Position numbers and translations under genes: made by a program. Shown here one piece after another: positions 25,395 through 38,700 of a stretch of 64,000 nucleotides of DNA (position 1 is its first letter; the number at the start of each line of letters is the position of its first letter). The DNA is taken from contig CM082593.2 of NCBI GenBank assembly GCA_040954595.2, positions 6,076,001 through 6,140,000 on the forward strand. The letters are read 5' to 3'. The DNA comes from Balanoglossus misakiensis (Eukaryota; Hemichordata). Under the pieces are notes generated by a model that worked only from the letters and a program-made list of their open reading frames with translations, was not told the DNA's origin and did not search any database.

Positions 25395-26054
25395 AGTGCC
25401 GTGACAAAGTACGCGAGGGAACGTATTTTCACGGTTTGGGCCAAAATCGGCTTTCCGTGTATTTAAACGTAACACCAAAAATAGTTCTGTTGTTAAATAG
25501 CAACAGGTGGCCATCCTCTAATTCTATAATCTTCTGTCTGCTGGCCACATCTGGTTGCGATGATTTTTTGTTTAATTCGAGTCTTCTTGGAATTAGAGAA
25601 CAACCAACGTAATGAACACACAACAAGGTCAAGGACGCTTAGCTAAGGTGACCGTTATATTAATGTCATGAAAGAAACTGTTGAAAATCAATGGATCGTT
25701 AGTTTTGTGAAATTTAAAAATCAAGTTGACAACAGCTTCAACTTCGCTGTACATTGTACTTGCTGACACATTTATGAATAATGGGCTGACATAGAGGGGG
25801 AGTTGTCTAACTATTTTATGACAGTGGAGAAAGAGGAACATTCGTTTGGTGGGGTGTTTGTTAATATCTTGTTACGAGAGGCGACACGACAAAATTGTTA
25901 TTGTTTTAAAATTTACATCGGCTGTATTTGTCGCCGTGACGATGTCGTCTTTATCTGAGTGTGTTTTTATTCTAAAGTCAGGAACTATACGAAACCCAGG
26001 GCGAATTAATCCACTGGAAACATGCATGTGTTTTCGCGCACCATGTGCGTCACA

Positions 26055-26067
26055 ATCACGTGACGTA
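26055..26067 (+). promoter_or_regulatory. E-box overlapping a CRE half-site upstream of the GPCR
   Basis: The sequence ATCACGTGACGTAC combines CACGTG (E-box) with TGACGTA (CRE half-site), about 205 bp upstream of the GPCR start codon. No TATA box is evident near it. That it is functional is only an inference from position. Confidence 0.3.
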
Positions 26068-26263
26068 CATGATGTTTTGCCTTTGTTGATATGTGTACGT
26101 TGGCGCGGAGTAGCTGCATTATAGTAGATGGTTCTGCTGTCAAGAGTAGGGGACGGCATTCTTCACAGAGCACAGTGTGCAGTGTACAGCATCGGCGCAG
26201 ACACGTTAACCAAGCGCACGGCGCTCAACACTGAAAAGAAGGGGACTTTTAACCCGGTCGACC

Positions 26264-29200
26264 ATGGGCGAATTTCAGGTGCCTGACGATATCAAGGCAT
26301 GGCTGGAGAGCGTGACGAACGGCAGCAACTTGACGGCGTTCATCCTGCAAGGGATCTACGACCATTTCAACAACGCACCGGAGTCCGGCCATGAAACCGA
26401 CGTGTCCCTGGAACTGCCGCTCAATTCCCGAATCGTCTTGATACTGGCGTTCACGCTCAGCATGGCCATGTCCATCACCGGCAACACGCTTGTCATCTGC
26501 GTGTTGCTAGGGGGAAGACGCGCCAACACCGACCTCACCGCATCTCTGATCAACCTGGCGATAAGCGACTTGACAATGGCTATATTCTGCATGCCTTTTA
26601 CCTTCCCGACCTTGATGTACGGCCACTGGATTTTCGGCTCAGAGATGTGCTACATTGTGATCTTTATGCAGCATGTAAGTTGGAATTCGTTTTCTTGATC
26701 ATTATTTCCAGAATTCTGCACCCTTATCCTGATTAACGATGGTCAGGCGCAAAAACAAGTGTTTGCAGTAACGACAAAATTCAACCCTCAAATTCTGCTC
26801 ATCAATTACAAGCGCGATGGGTTCTACTTTTGTCGACTATTAAAAAGGCAGGTTCTTATTTATTGCTTACTTAACATTCATAGCGCAGAATAATTGATTT
26901 TCAGTGTATTCTGTGAAATGGGGTTTTCGAAAAAAAAATGTTTTTTTTTCTCGCTAACCATGAAAGTTTCCTGTGACCTGTGTACATACCATATACAGCA
27001 CTCTTTAAGTACTTACACAAGGAAAATCCAGAACCCGTGAAGTTTTTAGCGAAATTGACAAAAACTGTATTTTCGAAGTTCTGTGAAAATTCATCTCGCA
27101 TAAATACTAGTAGTGTTGAAAAAATGGCTGTGCACTAACATGTCGGATTAATCTATAAAGAGGCTTTCAGCCTGCAGAAAATATATACTTTTGGGGTTTA
27201 GCAATTTCAATGATAACTGGCAGAATATTACAATTTATTGAGCGCGTCGAGGGGCTTTGTGAGCGCACGGGACGCGTATTACGCGTCGATGACCACAGTG
27301 GCTCGGAAGTTATGGAGATACGTGTGTAATCTAGCAAGAACATGACGATGTAACGTGTTCTCACATGTACGGTGCGTGCGTATATACCTACCATCAAATG
27401 TAAAACGGTACATTACTGGTGTTCTTTTTTTAGCTGTCGACTTAATCAATTTGTTTACAGCTGTAATGCAAACGAAATGACTGATGCTAACAATAAATTC
27501 AATTAACTTCCCAGATACTCATATTCCGTATAGCTGTAAAACTAATATTTATAAACATGCTGCTTCGCTGTTTGGAGACACGTCAGGATAAATCGACTAA
27601 GACAAAAAACACCGACCCCCTCCTTGTAAATTTTGACTGGTCCCTAACAAAGAGCCATAAAAATCATATTGATTTATGTGCGGGTGCGATTGGCCTTTTG
27701 TCACAAGGTATGATACAAGGGATGATCCAGGTAGCTTTTCCTTCAGACCATGTGACTGGGTTCTTTTGTGCTGGGGACCCCTTACTACGGGAATCGTAAA
27801 ACTCAGATACTTTATTACGTTTATGCATATACTATTTATTCAACTTGCAGAATTGTATCGATGGATCCAATAAATTGTACAGGGACAGCCACTATAGACA
27901 AAATACCAGTGGACTGTATGCACAGTAAAGAAATATTACACAAAACACAAACGCAAAGACATGAAACGGTACAAACATGACAAACGACATTAACAGGTGG
28001 TTATCGAACGGTTGTCCTACCCTTGCTAAGAAAGATTGTTGAGTTCAGTGAGTTCAGTAGTGACAATGTTCCGGGAAATGGGTCGCAGAATATATCAGTC
28101 GTTCCAGTTTCATCGAGGCGATGGTCGATCCGTGGCCGCACAGGATGTCTCGTTTCACACTTGGTGGAAAACTCCGTCACCGTTGTAGTTTCGCCAAACA
28201 GACCTGGCAGTCAGATTCTGGTAGGATTACACACACAGTGCCTCCGTGCTACCGCTGGCTGGCATTGTCAGTCTCTTCCCTCAAGAATGGGCACGCAGCC
28301 TTTTATACCACCTTCCAGATGCATTGCTGTACATATTTTCTACAATAATTTATTCAGAATGATTGTCCACTGTTCTCCACTGTCTATTGTTTTAGTTTCT
28401 CCCCGAATTATCACCTCCGAATTATGAAGACCAAGTCAGTGCAGAGATTATGTAATCCAGGACTGGTGAATTGTCCATGCGCAGTTATTCACACACTGGT
28501 TGTGTGTCATCGCAGAGTTCATTTTGTCAAAGCCGTTAAATGCTAAGATGTGTAACTGACTGTCTAACCACCTCAGACAAGTAGACGTGCAGCAAATCCT
28601 AACTAACCTTTAACCACCACACAAAAACAACACTGGACACACAAGACAACACACAACACTATAGACACTTTGTGACACCTTTTCCCGTTTATTCCTGGAT
28701 TCATTTCAACGGCCATTTTAAACAGTACAGTGCCAACTACCGTAAGTAAACATCGAGAAATAAAATAAAGATGTGTGTTTTGAAACATATTGCTGTTCAT
28801 AAAACGACGTAATACCCAAACGTGTATGTGTATCGACGGTGAAAATGTGAATTTCAGGTTGTCCGCGGTACTGCGCGTATGCTAGGAGTGCCTCGTGCAT
28901 CGTGGAACGGAAAACAGGACGTACGACTTCTATTGTGCCTGGCCCAATAACACTCACCGTAAACTACTAGTATCTCGAAACACTCAGCATTCGACCTGTC
29001 AGTGCAGGGCATAAACGTCGATGATACATGTATCTGCGTGTTCTGTACAAACACAAAGGATGCGCTAGCAAGCCCTCAACAATTCAATAAGCGAGTATTT
29101 GTGTATTTGATACGCCGAACACACATTTTTATATGATTCTCCAGTCTTCGAAGACCTTGCAGGTACCCGGCATAGTGGCGTTAATAAGAAAGCTGGTTCA

Positions 29201-32200
29201 CCGTGTTTTATTCCGGAGAAGTCGAACGTTATTGATTCATATCATACCAAACCAGTGGTCAAACTGGCTTTAATAATACAACACGGGAAAGTAAATAGTT
29301 ATGGCAATCCGCTCGGAAAATATTAATATTTAGAACCAGAAAATCGACTCGAGAGCTAGACTGGAATGCGAGGGAAGCAAGCTTATCCGGCAAGCCTCGA
29401 GTGTAACATTTTCGCCTTCCTCTGCGGCGAGGAAGAATTGCAGGCAGTTTTACATTCCCCCGTTCTTCTCCGAACTGAAAAAAAAGTTTGAATTAGTTGC
29501 CACTGGGACTCCATTTATTATACATGCGCTTGAATCCCACGTCACTTTCCCCGAAATCCCCGTTTGCCTTCATGAGATAAGGTTATATGGAGATTTAGAA
29601 ATGTCAAAACCTCTGAACCTGACCAGCACTCATCGACCGCCCCTGAGACCAAACAGATACAGATAATTGACTTGCGCACGTTAATGGTACTCTCATGGTT
29701 AGGGCATTTGTCATATCTCGCCTATAAACCGCCTTAATCCACAGCTGGATAATTGAAAATCAGCCTGGCAGTAAAAAACCAGCGGCTGCGTCGATAAAAA
29801 GAGAAAAAAAATATAACCCCTAAAGGTTGAACTCGAAGAAAAACAATAGATACCCCAAGGAAAAAAACAACAGCAACCTAGAACCATGTCTTACCGGAAC
29901 CATGACTTTAAAAATGACAATAGCCCTACCATCATTAAAATGAAACATGCAGTATATGGTTTATTTTAGGACTGCGGATGTTCGTTCCAAGCATTTTCAT
30001 TTGCATTTAACTTGAAAGCACGTCAGCCTGGATCGTAAAATGCTAAATGTTAATACAACCCCAGGCACAACCGATAAACAGCATGAATAGCCGGGCAGCG
30101 GTTGGGTTGGACCGCCGTCGTACAATGCACCCTTCGGCATTGTCATGTTAATCCACTGTCTACCAGTTTGTGCAGAGGGTTTTTTTCTCATGGTTGTAGA
30201 GATGTTTTGTTCGTATGTACAGTGTGAATACACCGGATGAAGACAGCCTTGTAGGTACAAGTGGGGGGGGGGGGGGTGGGACGGAAGTATTGCACAGCAT
30301 TGTATTGTGGGGGACTTGTGTGTACACGTACTGGGTAAATTTAGCATGAAAAACAAAAGCATTTACTCCGCAAATCGTTTCCGTTTAAAAGTGAAATATT
30401 CGAGAAAGCTAAAGGGGGGGGCTGGGAGTTAGAGACGAACGGGCAGAGGGGTTGTAGGCTGGGATAATTCCGACCACACCCATCCATATTCCAGAAAGCA
30501 TTGGTCATATGCCATATTGACGAGTTCTCAGCAGAAACACAAAGCAATGCGGCACAGCACAGCACAGCACAGCACAGCACAGTACAGCACAGACAGCCAT
30601 CAAAACGCACAGAACAAAAGTCTTGATTGTCAGCATTGGGACGCGGGTCTGGTTTAATACCACTTATATGTTGCCAACTGCTGGCGATTTCGTTTCCAGA
30701 ATAGACAGGAATGTAAGTACAAAATCCAAATATCAGCTAAAGAGCTTTCCATAGACCTCGGGTCAATTCATGTATCTGAAAATTAAGCTCATGGCGCCAG
30801 CAGAGTTTTAGTGAGGATAATACACATACCATTCACACTCAATATCGGAGAGATTAAACGCAATCAAAATGCAATTCAACTATTCAACTAAAGCGCGCGG
30901 CCAATTAAATGATACCTGAACACAAATTGAACCCCTGGACGAGTAGCAGACTCTCCCTGTGGGTACATGATGAAGAGGACAGCGCACACAACCATTAGTT
31001 TTCATATTTAAAAAAAAATAGAAAGTATTATTCGGATTCGGAAGTCATGCAGAGAGTGGAATCACTATGCTCATTCGAACTTGTGCTATTTTTTTACGCG
31101 TTTCCTTTAATCACGACGGACTAGACTAATGCCAAAAGAAATCATCACAAAACATTTCAACGAGACAAGACACGATGGAAATCCACAAATACTCAGCATA
31201 CCCTTGACTCAAAATCTTAGATTAGCCGATAACAATTGGATCACTTGAGAACGATAATGGGGACTATACGTTCCGGAAAAAGAACGTGCTCACTCTCAAT
31301 ATTATTAACAACATCTTGATATAAATGCCCATGCATACATGTATCTGTAATGTGTTCTTACAAATAAATGTGAAACGGAGTATTGCAACAATTAGTCTTA
31401 TCTTAATGTAATCTCAATGATATCTCCTGTACACATCTGACAAAAACATGTTTTTTTTTTAAAAAGTTGAACAGGCATCGTCGGAACACCATTAATATGA
31501 AATCCATGATTAATATGCACTATACACGGATCAACATTCGTCGACGCGGCACAGTTTCTGTCCGACGGGCCAGCTAGCCAGTAACACTGTCGTTTTTATA
31601 AAAAATACCGCTAGCTGGTGATCTGTCTTGTACAATGCCGTTGAGCATGCACCGAAAATCACCACGACAAAGAACACACCGCGTTTTACCCCCTTGGCAT
31701 ACACAAGACACCGAAACCAACCTGGGGCGCAAACGGATGTTCCGTGCATAGTATGCAAATCATGCAGCAGTTAATTGCAGTATACTATGGATTTCCCCCA
31801 AAAAATCTGTCCTCAAGGTATGTACTACATTAACGCCGGATCACAACCATTAACGCTTCGTTGCGTGCATTACATCATAAGACATTTGCATCAAGGTAGT
31901 GTTACCGTGACTTGTAAATATCAATCCGCGCAACACAATGAACAACACGCGATCAATACTTTTTACACAGCATCACGCAGTTTTCAAGCAACACAAGTTT
32001 CACCACAGGGCGCAAGAGACACACAATGGAGAATTCAGCAGAGCACAAAGTCATTCGAGGAACTTCTCTCGTGTGTACGTGGGTTGCACGACCCAACTCT
32101 GATGACGTTTTTGTTGACCTTCTTCATAATTCACTCGCTGCCTTCGCCAGAAGCCAAAACTATTTGTGAAACAAGAATCTTCCTCTGTCACACCCTGCTG

Positions 32201-32715
32201 ATTGTTCGCAGTTTCTACAACGCGACTTTTTTTCTAAATGCGATGCCCGGAGCCACTTTTCCAGTCCATAGCATACATTTTATAACAGTCCTTGATAAAA
32301 CGCAGCTACTATTAATATTTTGACTGAATATTTGATGTGTAAACCCTACCAGCTATGCTTTCGGAAATCTGCGATGCGCAGCAAATTATTTTGTGAGTTG
32401 TTTGCATACTAAACAACACTTTTTCACACAGAGGAAAACATTACCAACATGCGTGAATGTCTCATTAACGATCTATTTGTTGAACCCGGAGGTTGTATTA
32501 GTAATTACGAAATAGCCTTGGGAAATAATTTTACTCTCACGCTTGTAGCCCTGATTTCATAGTAATGGAATCTTTGCTTGTACACTAGCCTGTCCTGTCA
32601 TTATGCACGCGTTTTACGGTTTTGTGTAACCAACACATGGTAAAGTCCTCCTCCTCCTCCCACCTCCTCCTCCTCCTCCTCCTCCTCCTCCTCCTCCTCC
32701 TCCTCCTCCTCCTCC

Positions 32716-32794
<79 letters not shown>

Positions 32795-35700
32795 TTGTTA
32801 CTGCTATTTACTCCCCGTATATACTAGTAAGATGTATTTCAGGTTAAGAAACGATAGAATCGAATGAAAGTTCAAAGACAGTTCTTTCCTTAGCGGCCAC
32901 AGAAGTTTAAAGGCCTCTCCCGGTATCACATCTGCCCAAAGGTAATTAACCTTCCGAACGGAGAATACGCCGTTGAACGTAAATATCGATTTACTTGATG
33001 CATATATTATGACATTTGCTGAGACGCCTGGCGTTTGAATATATAACTCGTTGATGCCGGAAAGAAACACATTACTATAAACTAAACCTAGGGATGTGGG
33101 ATTTCCCCAGATCCTTTGGATATTCGAACAAACCACAGGGCGGCAATATCCGTGTATTATGCACGTCTGGTCACATGAATGCAATTGTCTCTAATTTACA
33201 TTATCTGCGCATGTGTGCACCGTGGTGTAATCTAATAAAGTTTACGTAAGAATTTAATCTAGAGGCTCTGAAAACGGGATAAAGATGACAAGCAATCGTC
33301 ATAGGGATATTTCCTGCCCTTATCGGTTCGGGTTACAGCTACAATCATGTACGTCATGTATATCCAATTTGAGTATCGCAATTGTGTTTGGTTAACGTAT
33401 TCAGACGTATGAGAAGGTTTCCTCGACTGAAAATTACATGATTGCAATTATATAGACCGTTGCCTCACCCTCAAGGGGACCCAGGATATGAATATGTAGA
33501 TGTAGGGTTGGATGAGTATTGGATTGGCGATAGGCGGTTGTGCAGGTAGGTTGATAGGTGGGTTGGTAATCACAGGGCAGGTTGGTTGATTTGGGTGGGA
33601 GGGAAAGAAGTCTTACCGAGCGCCTGTGTAACAAATCGCCAATACTGAGCTGAAGCTCGAATAACAGCATATCAGAAATGTTAGCAATATTGTATATGTG
33701 AGGGCTTTCAGAGAATTAAGTGCATACGCGTGTGCAATTTGATTGCTAACAATCGTTTGGTAGCGACGTCGGCAAGAGTTTGTACCGCAGTGCTGGCGAC
33801 CATAAGTCTCAGTGACGTTTTCATGTTGAGAAAATGGGAAATGAGAAAATGGTGATGCGTTCGGCCTTGGCAGATTTGAAGTATACATCAACTACAAAAA
33901 AAGAGACTTAAATGCAGAAACTGTCACAGGGTTTGATCGAGGTCGGTCATTGGTTTACCGTATTATATTCGCTTTTCATTGGTTTCACCTGTCAGGTGAT
34001 TCCTTAGATACAAATTGCCTGCGTCTGTCAGGTATAAGTGCTTCGCTTACAAGGCATTTGCAAAACATACTGTGTCACTATAAGGTCTAACGATGGAACT
34101 CTTGCATCCGGACAAGCAGAAAGGATCCGGTATCTCAAATCACCCACATTCAATTTTGCTAACTTACTTTCATTTGTCGCGCAACCCGACCGAGAAGTAA
34201 GGTTGTTTTCCCCCCTATCCTATCGTGCGCAAATTATTATACGGTACTACTGCACACCGGCTCTCAATATCTATTCGCCTCGGCGCGCTCCGATTGCAAC
34301 TGGCCTGTACATTCGTGTTTTTCATGCCACAACTCGTGATTGCCAACTCGGGAAAACCTCAAGACTTTGTAAAGCACCCCTTGTTAAAAAATGCATAAAA
34401 GAGGATCCGGTTTCTATTAAGCGTCTTCACCACAGCCAAGCCTTTTATTCCGATGGTGTGCCACCGAGGACTGCAGAATGAATGATTAAAGGGAATGGGT
34501 CGTCGCGCCGCGTGGGTGTCCCCCCTTGATGAGAATATGTCCTCCCACACCAGAGCAAACCCCACGACCTACTAGGATCTCAAGTTGCTGTCATGCCCAG
34601 TCTACGCTACGGTTGGCTGCTTCGTTCATTCTAAGCATTATCTAATTTAAGGGATTTTTTCATGAATTGTAATGTTTATAAACCAACAACCGATTCGGGC
34701 GATCCCGCCACTCACGCATCATCGCACTAAAGCGAACCATGAAGCTTGTATTCGTCAACACTTTTAAGTCGCAGAGCGGAAACAGGGCAGTTCATGTCCA
34801 ATCGCTTATATTGTCTGTACAAGGGGTAAATACCTGCATGTTCATGCATGAGATTGCTAACAAATCGTGTCAGTAATGACGGGCTAATGATGAATGGATC
34901 TAAACGTGTTCAACTCGAGTGAGTTCCCGACTGCAATGTCCCTTCATTAGCATTATAAAATAGGAACAATTAGTTTTCTGATTACAAAACAAAATGTAGT
35001 ACTGCACAGAAGTCGTAATGGGAGTAATTACAGTAATCAATATCACCACTTGCAATTCCCTCGGGGGTAATTTAAATGGATAAGAATAATATAACAATCA
35101 TTCGGGTTACAGACAAACGCAGATATGATCTACTCACTGAAGTGTATAAAACTATAGACCGTGACGGATAGGATGTATTACTATTAGCCTAGTCATGCGC
35201 AAACTTGTCGTATTAACCCTTTATATATTTGTTTATTGAAATTCCCTTCCCATGATCTTATCTATTTCCCGAAATTCCCCCCGAGTATCAAACGATGAAG
35301 AGTTTGTATTTGTTGGTGAAACAACGATAAACCTATAAGTGCTATCTTTACACGATGGAATACTATCAAGTGGACATTGCGATAACCTATGACCCATGGT
35401 TGCCCTAAAGCTCCTCCATTAAGATAGCACGCGCCCGGAGAGATTTTCAGTTGCTCCGAAACTTTCAATTCTCTGCTGTATTGAAGTATGTGGGAGATAT
35501 TTTGCCAGCGAAGAAGAAAAGAAAGTGTTCACTGTCTTGTTTTCATTTTTTTAATCGCTATTTTAATTTCGATTTTCTGGCATTTTTCCTGTGACTTTTT
35601 GCACCATTTTCGGTTTGATCGGTCGATGAAAACGTAATGCGTGCACAGCGACGAATGTGCGAAATTTACCAATTTTACCATTTTTCATTTTTCGACCCTC

Positions 35701-38700
35701 ACCAAGCAGCTGTCACATTCATTCTTTTAAGTCGAAGTGTATTGTACCTCAACTTCCAAACTGTGGGGGACAAGCAATTACAGCATAATCAGATGTTATA
35801 GTTAGATAGGCGATGTTGTGTTCTCGGTGTACGCGCCACACTACGTGCGGGCGTCCCTTCCGAACAGCCAAGAATCAGCAAAGGTAAAGACGGGCGCCCA
35901 ACACTTCATCCGATTTTAATCAGATTGAAGACAGATGCTATCAACTCCTTTGTGCCATTGCGGCGTTGTTCACGTCACAGCCAGACGTGGTTTCCCCTGT
36001 GATGTACCCACTGAGTTGATGCATGTTCAAACTCGGAGTGGTCGAGACACTGCTTGCTGCAAAAGTCTCCAGATAATCGTGGAATGTGTAGAACGCGCAA
36101 CTTCCAAGTCCCCGGCGGGCACTGCGAATCTGTGCAAGTGACTAAATTAGCAAATGATGGACAATACAGGTGATGCGTATGTATTTGTTTCTGGGGCAAT
36201 AGGCAGCTGATAGGCTGGCTTTGCCGCAGGATTAAAATGTCCTAATGGATTTCTTCCTTGGGAAGAAAATCTGCGGTGAAGATTATCAGAAATGTAATTG
36301 GTCTTGGCCTCGACTTTACTGCCAAATGACCTTAAACCTTTTGCAAGAGTAGATTGTGTTGGCCATTGGAGAGTACCACAGCACGATTCATTCGTTGTAT
36401 AACTACCTTAGCAAGTCTTCTGATCAGTCAGATATGACGGACTAGGTATTGCAATCTATCCTAACTCAGTAGAGAGAAAAGCGAAACCACTCGCTGAACC
36501 GAATCTGTCAGTCAGTTGAATCTGTTAACTTATCAAAATAGACTTCTCTATTATTTTCACTGGTTCTGTCCAAAGGTTTAATTTAGTGTCGTTATCTATG
36601 TTGTCAAAGGTAGCTTATATACTCAAAGGTCTGGAATGACAAGTACATCTTTCCCTCTGCCGAATGCTCTGTCTGCCTGTATCAAGTTTGAGTTCGACAA
36701 GTGCAGTTTCAGCGCTGCGGTGTCTCCAGTACGCTGAATAACGTCACCGTGACCGGTCAGTAGCTTGGGAAGTAATTGGCATCAAATGACAACATTTCTC
36801 CTGAACTCGGTTGACAGCTGAAGCCAGACTTGAAACCATCAGGAACTAATCCAGTTGTCAGCGTCAAGTTAATGAAAACCGATAATACGCAAGAGAATTT
36901 CGTGGCGGCGAGCCAGTGATGAAATTGGAATTGGATCGAACGCTAATATCCCACCTGTAACGCAACGTACCTGAATAGGTGGGACTGCAAATTATTCATA
37001 TGGCTAATTAGGTCCACCCTTTGTAAGTCGGATAAATTTTGTTCGTGTGATAAACTGAAACACAATATCAAAAGGGCGTTAAATTGTACCCCTGTGCAAT
37101 AGTTCAGGTTTTTGACCCCATTACAAATCAGCACCACATTTAAGAATATCTGAACATCTTCGATATTGTGTTAGTCATTACATTAAATGTATATTGCTTT
37201 CGAATTCTATACGTATGTGGGAAACGCATATCTGGGTAATTTTATTACATTCCACTCCACTCCATTTCATGTTCAATTTAATTTCGTTTACTTTTACTCT
37301 CGGCACTTCTTCTCGGCACGTGACAAAATTTCCCAGTGGGCGAGGCTAACATGTACCAGCTCACTGTTTACACCGTATGCGAATATTGATATGCTTCAGT
37401 GATCAGAAATATTTCTTTAGGGAGACCATGCAGCAGAATCTACAGATGGCGAGCACAGTTTCTCTCTTTCAGACATTTCTGTGACTAACACAGCAAACTA
37501 AAAGAACGTGTCCATGGGAACAGTTCGTAATATTTGTTCTTCTTCCGTCTGATGATGAACAGCGACAGTGACAGTTTATGGGACAAGTTCACACCATGAA
37601 CTTTAGGAAAGATGGATATTACTCAGGGAATATTTGGGTGGTTGACCCATCTCCTTAATATGTGGCTCGTAAACTAATACATCAAATACAAAAAAATAGA
37701 TAAAAATAGACTCAATTAACACCACTTTGCTGTTTTTCATTAGTAAACACATCGCTTGATGGAAACAGCAGTTTCGCTGCACGAGTCGCAAAGTTCAGGC
37801 GGTGTCCGATTTTCCCCGAAATATTTTTAAGTGGCACGATTCCAGTCCCTGTCATCTTGATTACGCTTCCACCCACGTCTAGGTGCAAAACACGTAGCTC
37901 ATAGGTGCAAAACTGTGGTTCTCTCCAGTGTTATAGAGACATTCTCATCTTACAAGGCTAGCTGTTGGCGCTGCACTCTTTTCGCGGGTTTTCGAGAACA
38001 CATACACACGTATATTTTCTCTTTACAAATTTCTCTCTCTGGCGGAGGTGCTGTGGCATGACTTTCGGTATGGTGTTATAATTTGGCGGCAGTTATGTCC
38101 CACCAAGAAACCGTGCCATTGTCATGCGCTAGTCTATTGTTGTGATGAAATGTTCTCTGCGTGTGTTTTACCACCTGGCTATCTTTCGAAGCTGTGAGCG
38201 TGCGCACTACAAGTTCGCACAGCGTATTTATGAGGTGGGACGATGGGTGGCCGTACAATCTATTTTAATCATTCGAGTACTCAGTTGGTGCAAGTCAGGA
38301 CGTGTGGTGTCATTTTAAGAGATTTGCAGAATGAGCATAATTCAAAACATCGGCTTAGAATGATATTTATTGTGCGAACTGTACATGTCAGTGCGTCCCT
38401 CCCCACCCCCACCCCGAAATATTTGGCTCCACCGAATTCTTCCGGGCCCCTGGAGCGAACCAGGTGTCTCATTATTCGACACAAATTTGGTGATAATTTT
38501 ACTAAAATCAACTTACCTGTCAAGCCGGACCCTGCTGCTCTTCTCTGATGGTAGCAATCACTGTAGGCTAATTTTTCGGCGCCATACTTTTCACTGTCGT
38601 CAGCTCGACAACGTTATTTTTTAGGAGACTGGTACCCTTCAAGCTCTCTGCAACCAATACAAAAACAACAACAATGGATTAGTACCTATTGTATTTTCTT

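Noticed and set aside
31775-32323. 182-codon open frame in the GPCR intron
   Set aside because: No family motif, no splice context, and one frame of this length is expected by chance in a window of this size.
32585-32867. Poly-Met/Arg and poly-Leu/Ile frames
   Set aside because: Products of the period-3 CTC/ATC microsatellite in the GPCR intron.
34038-34481. 147-codon open frame in the GPCR intron
   Set aside because: No motif; it runs up to the edge of the dispersed repeat and has no exon borders.
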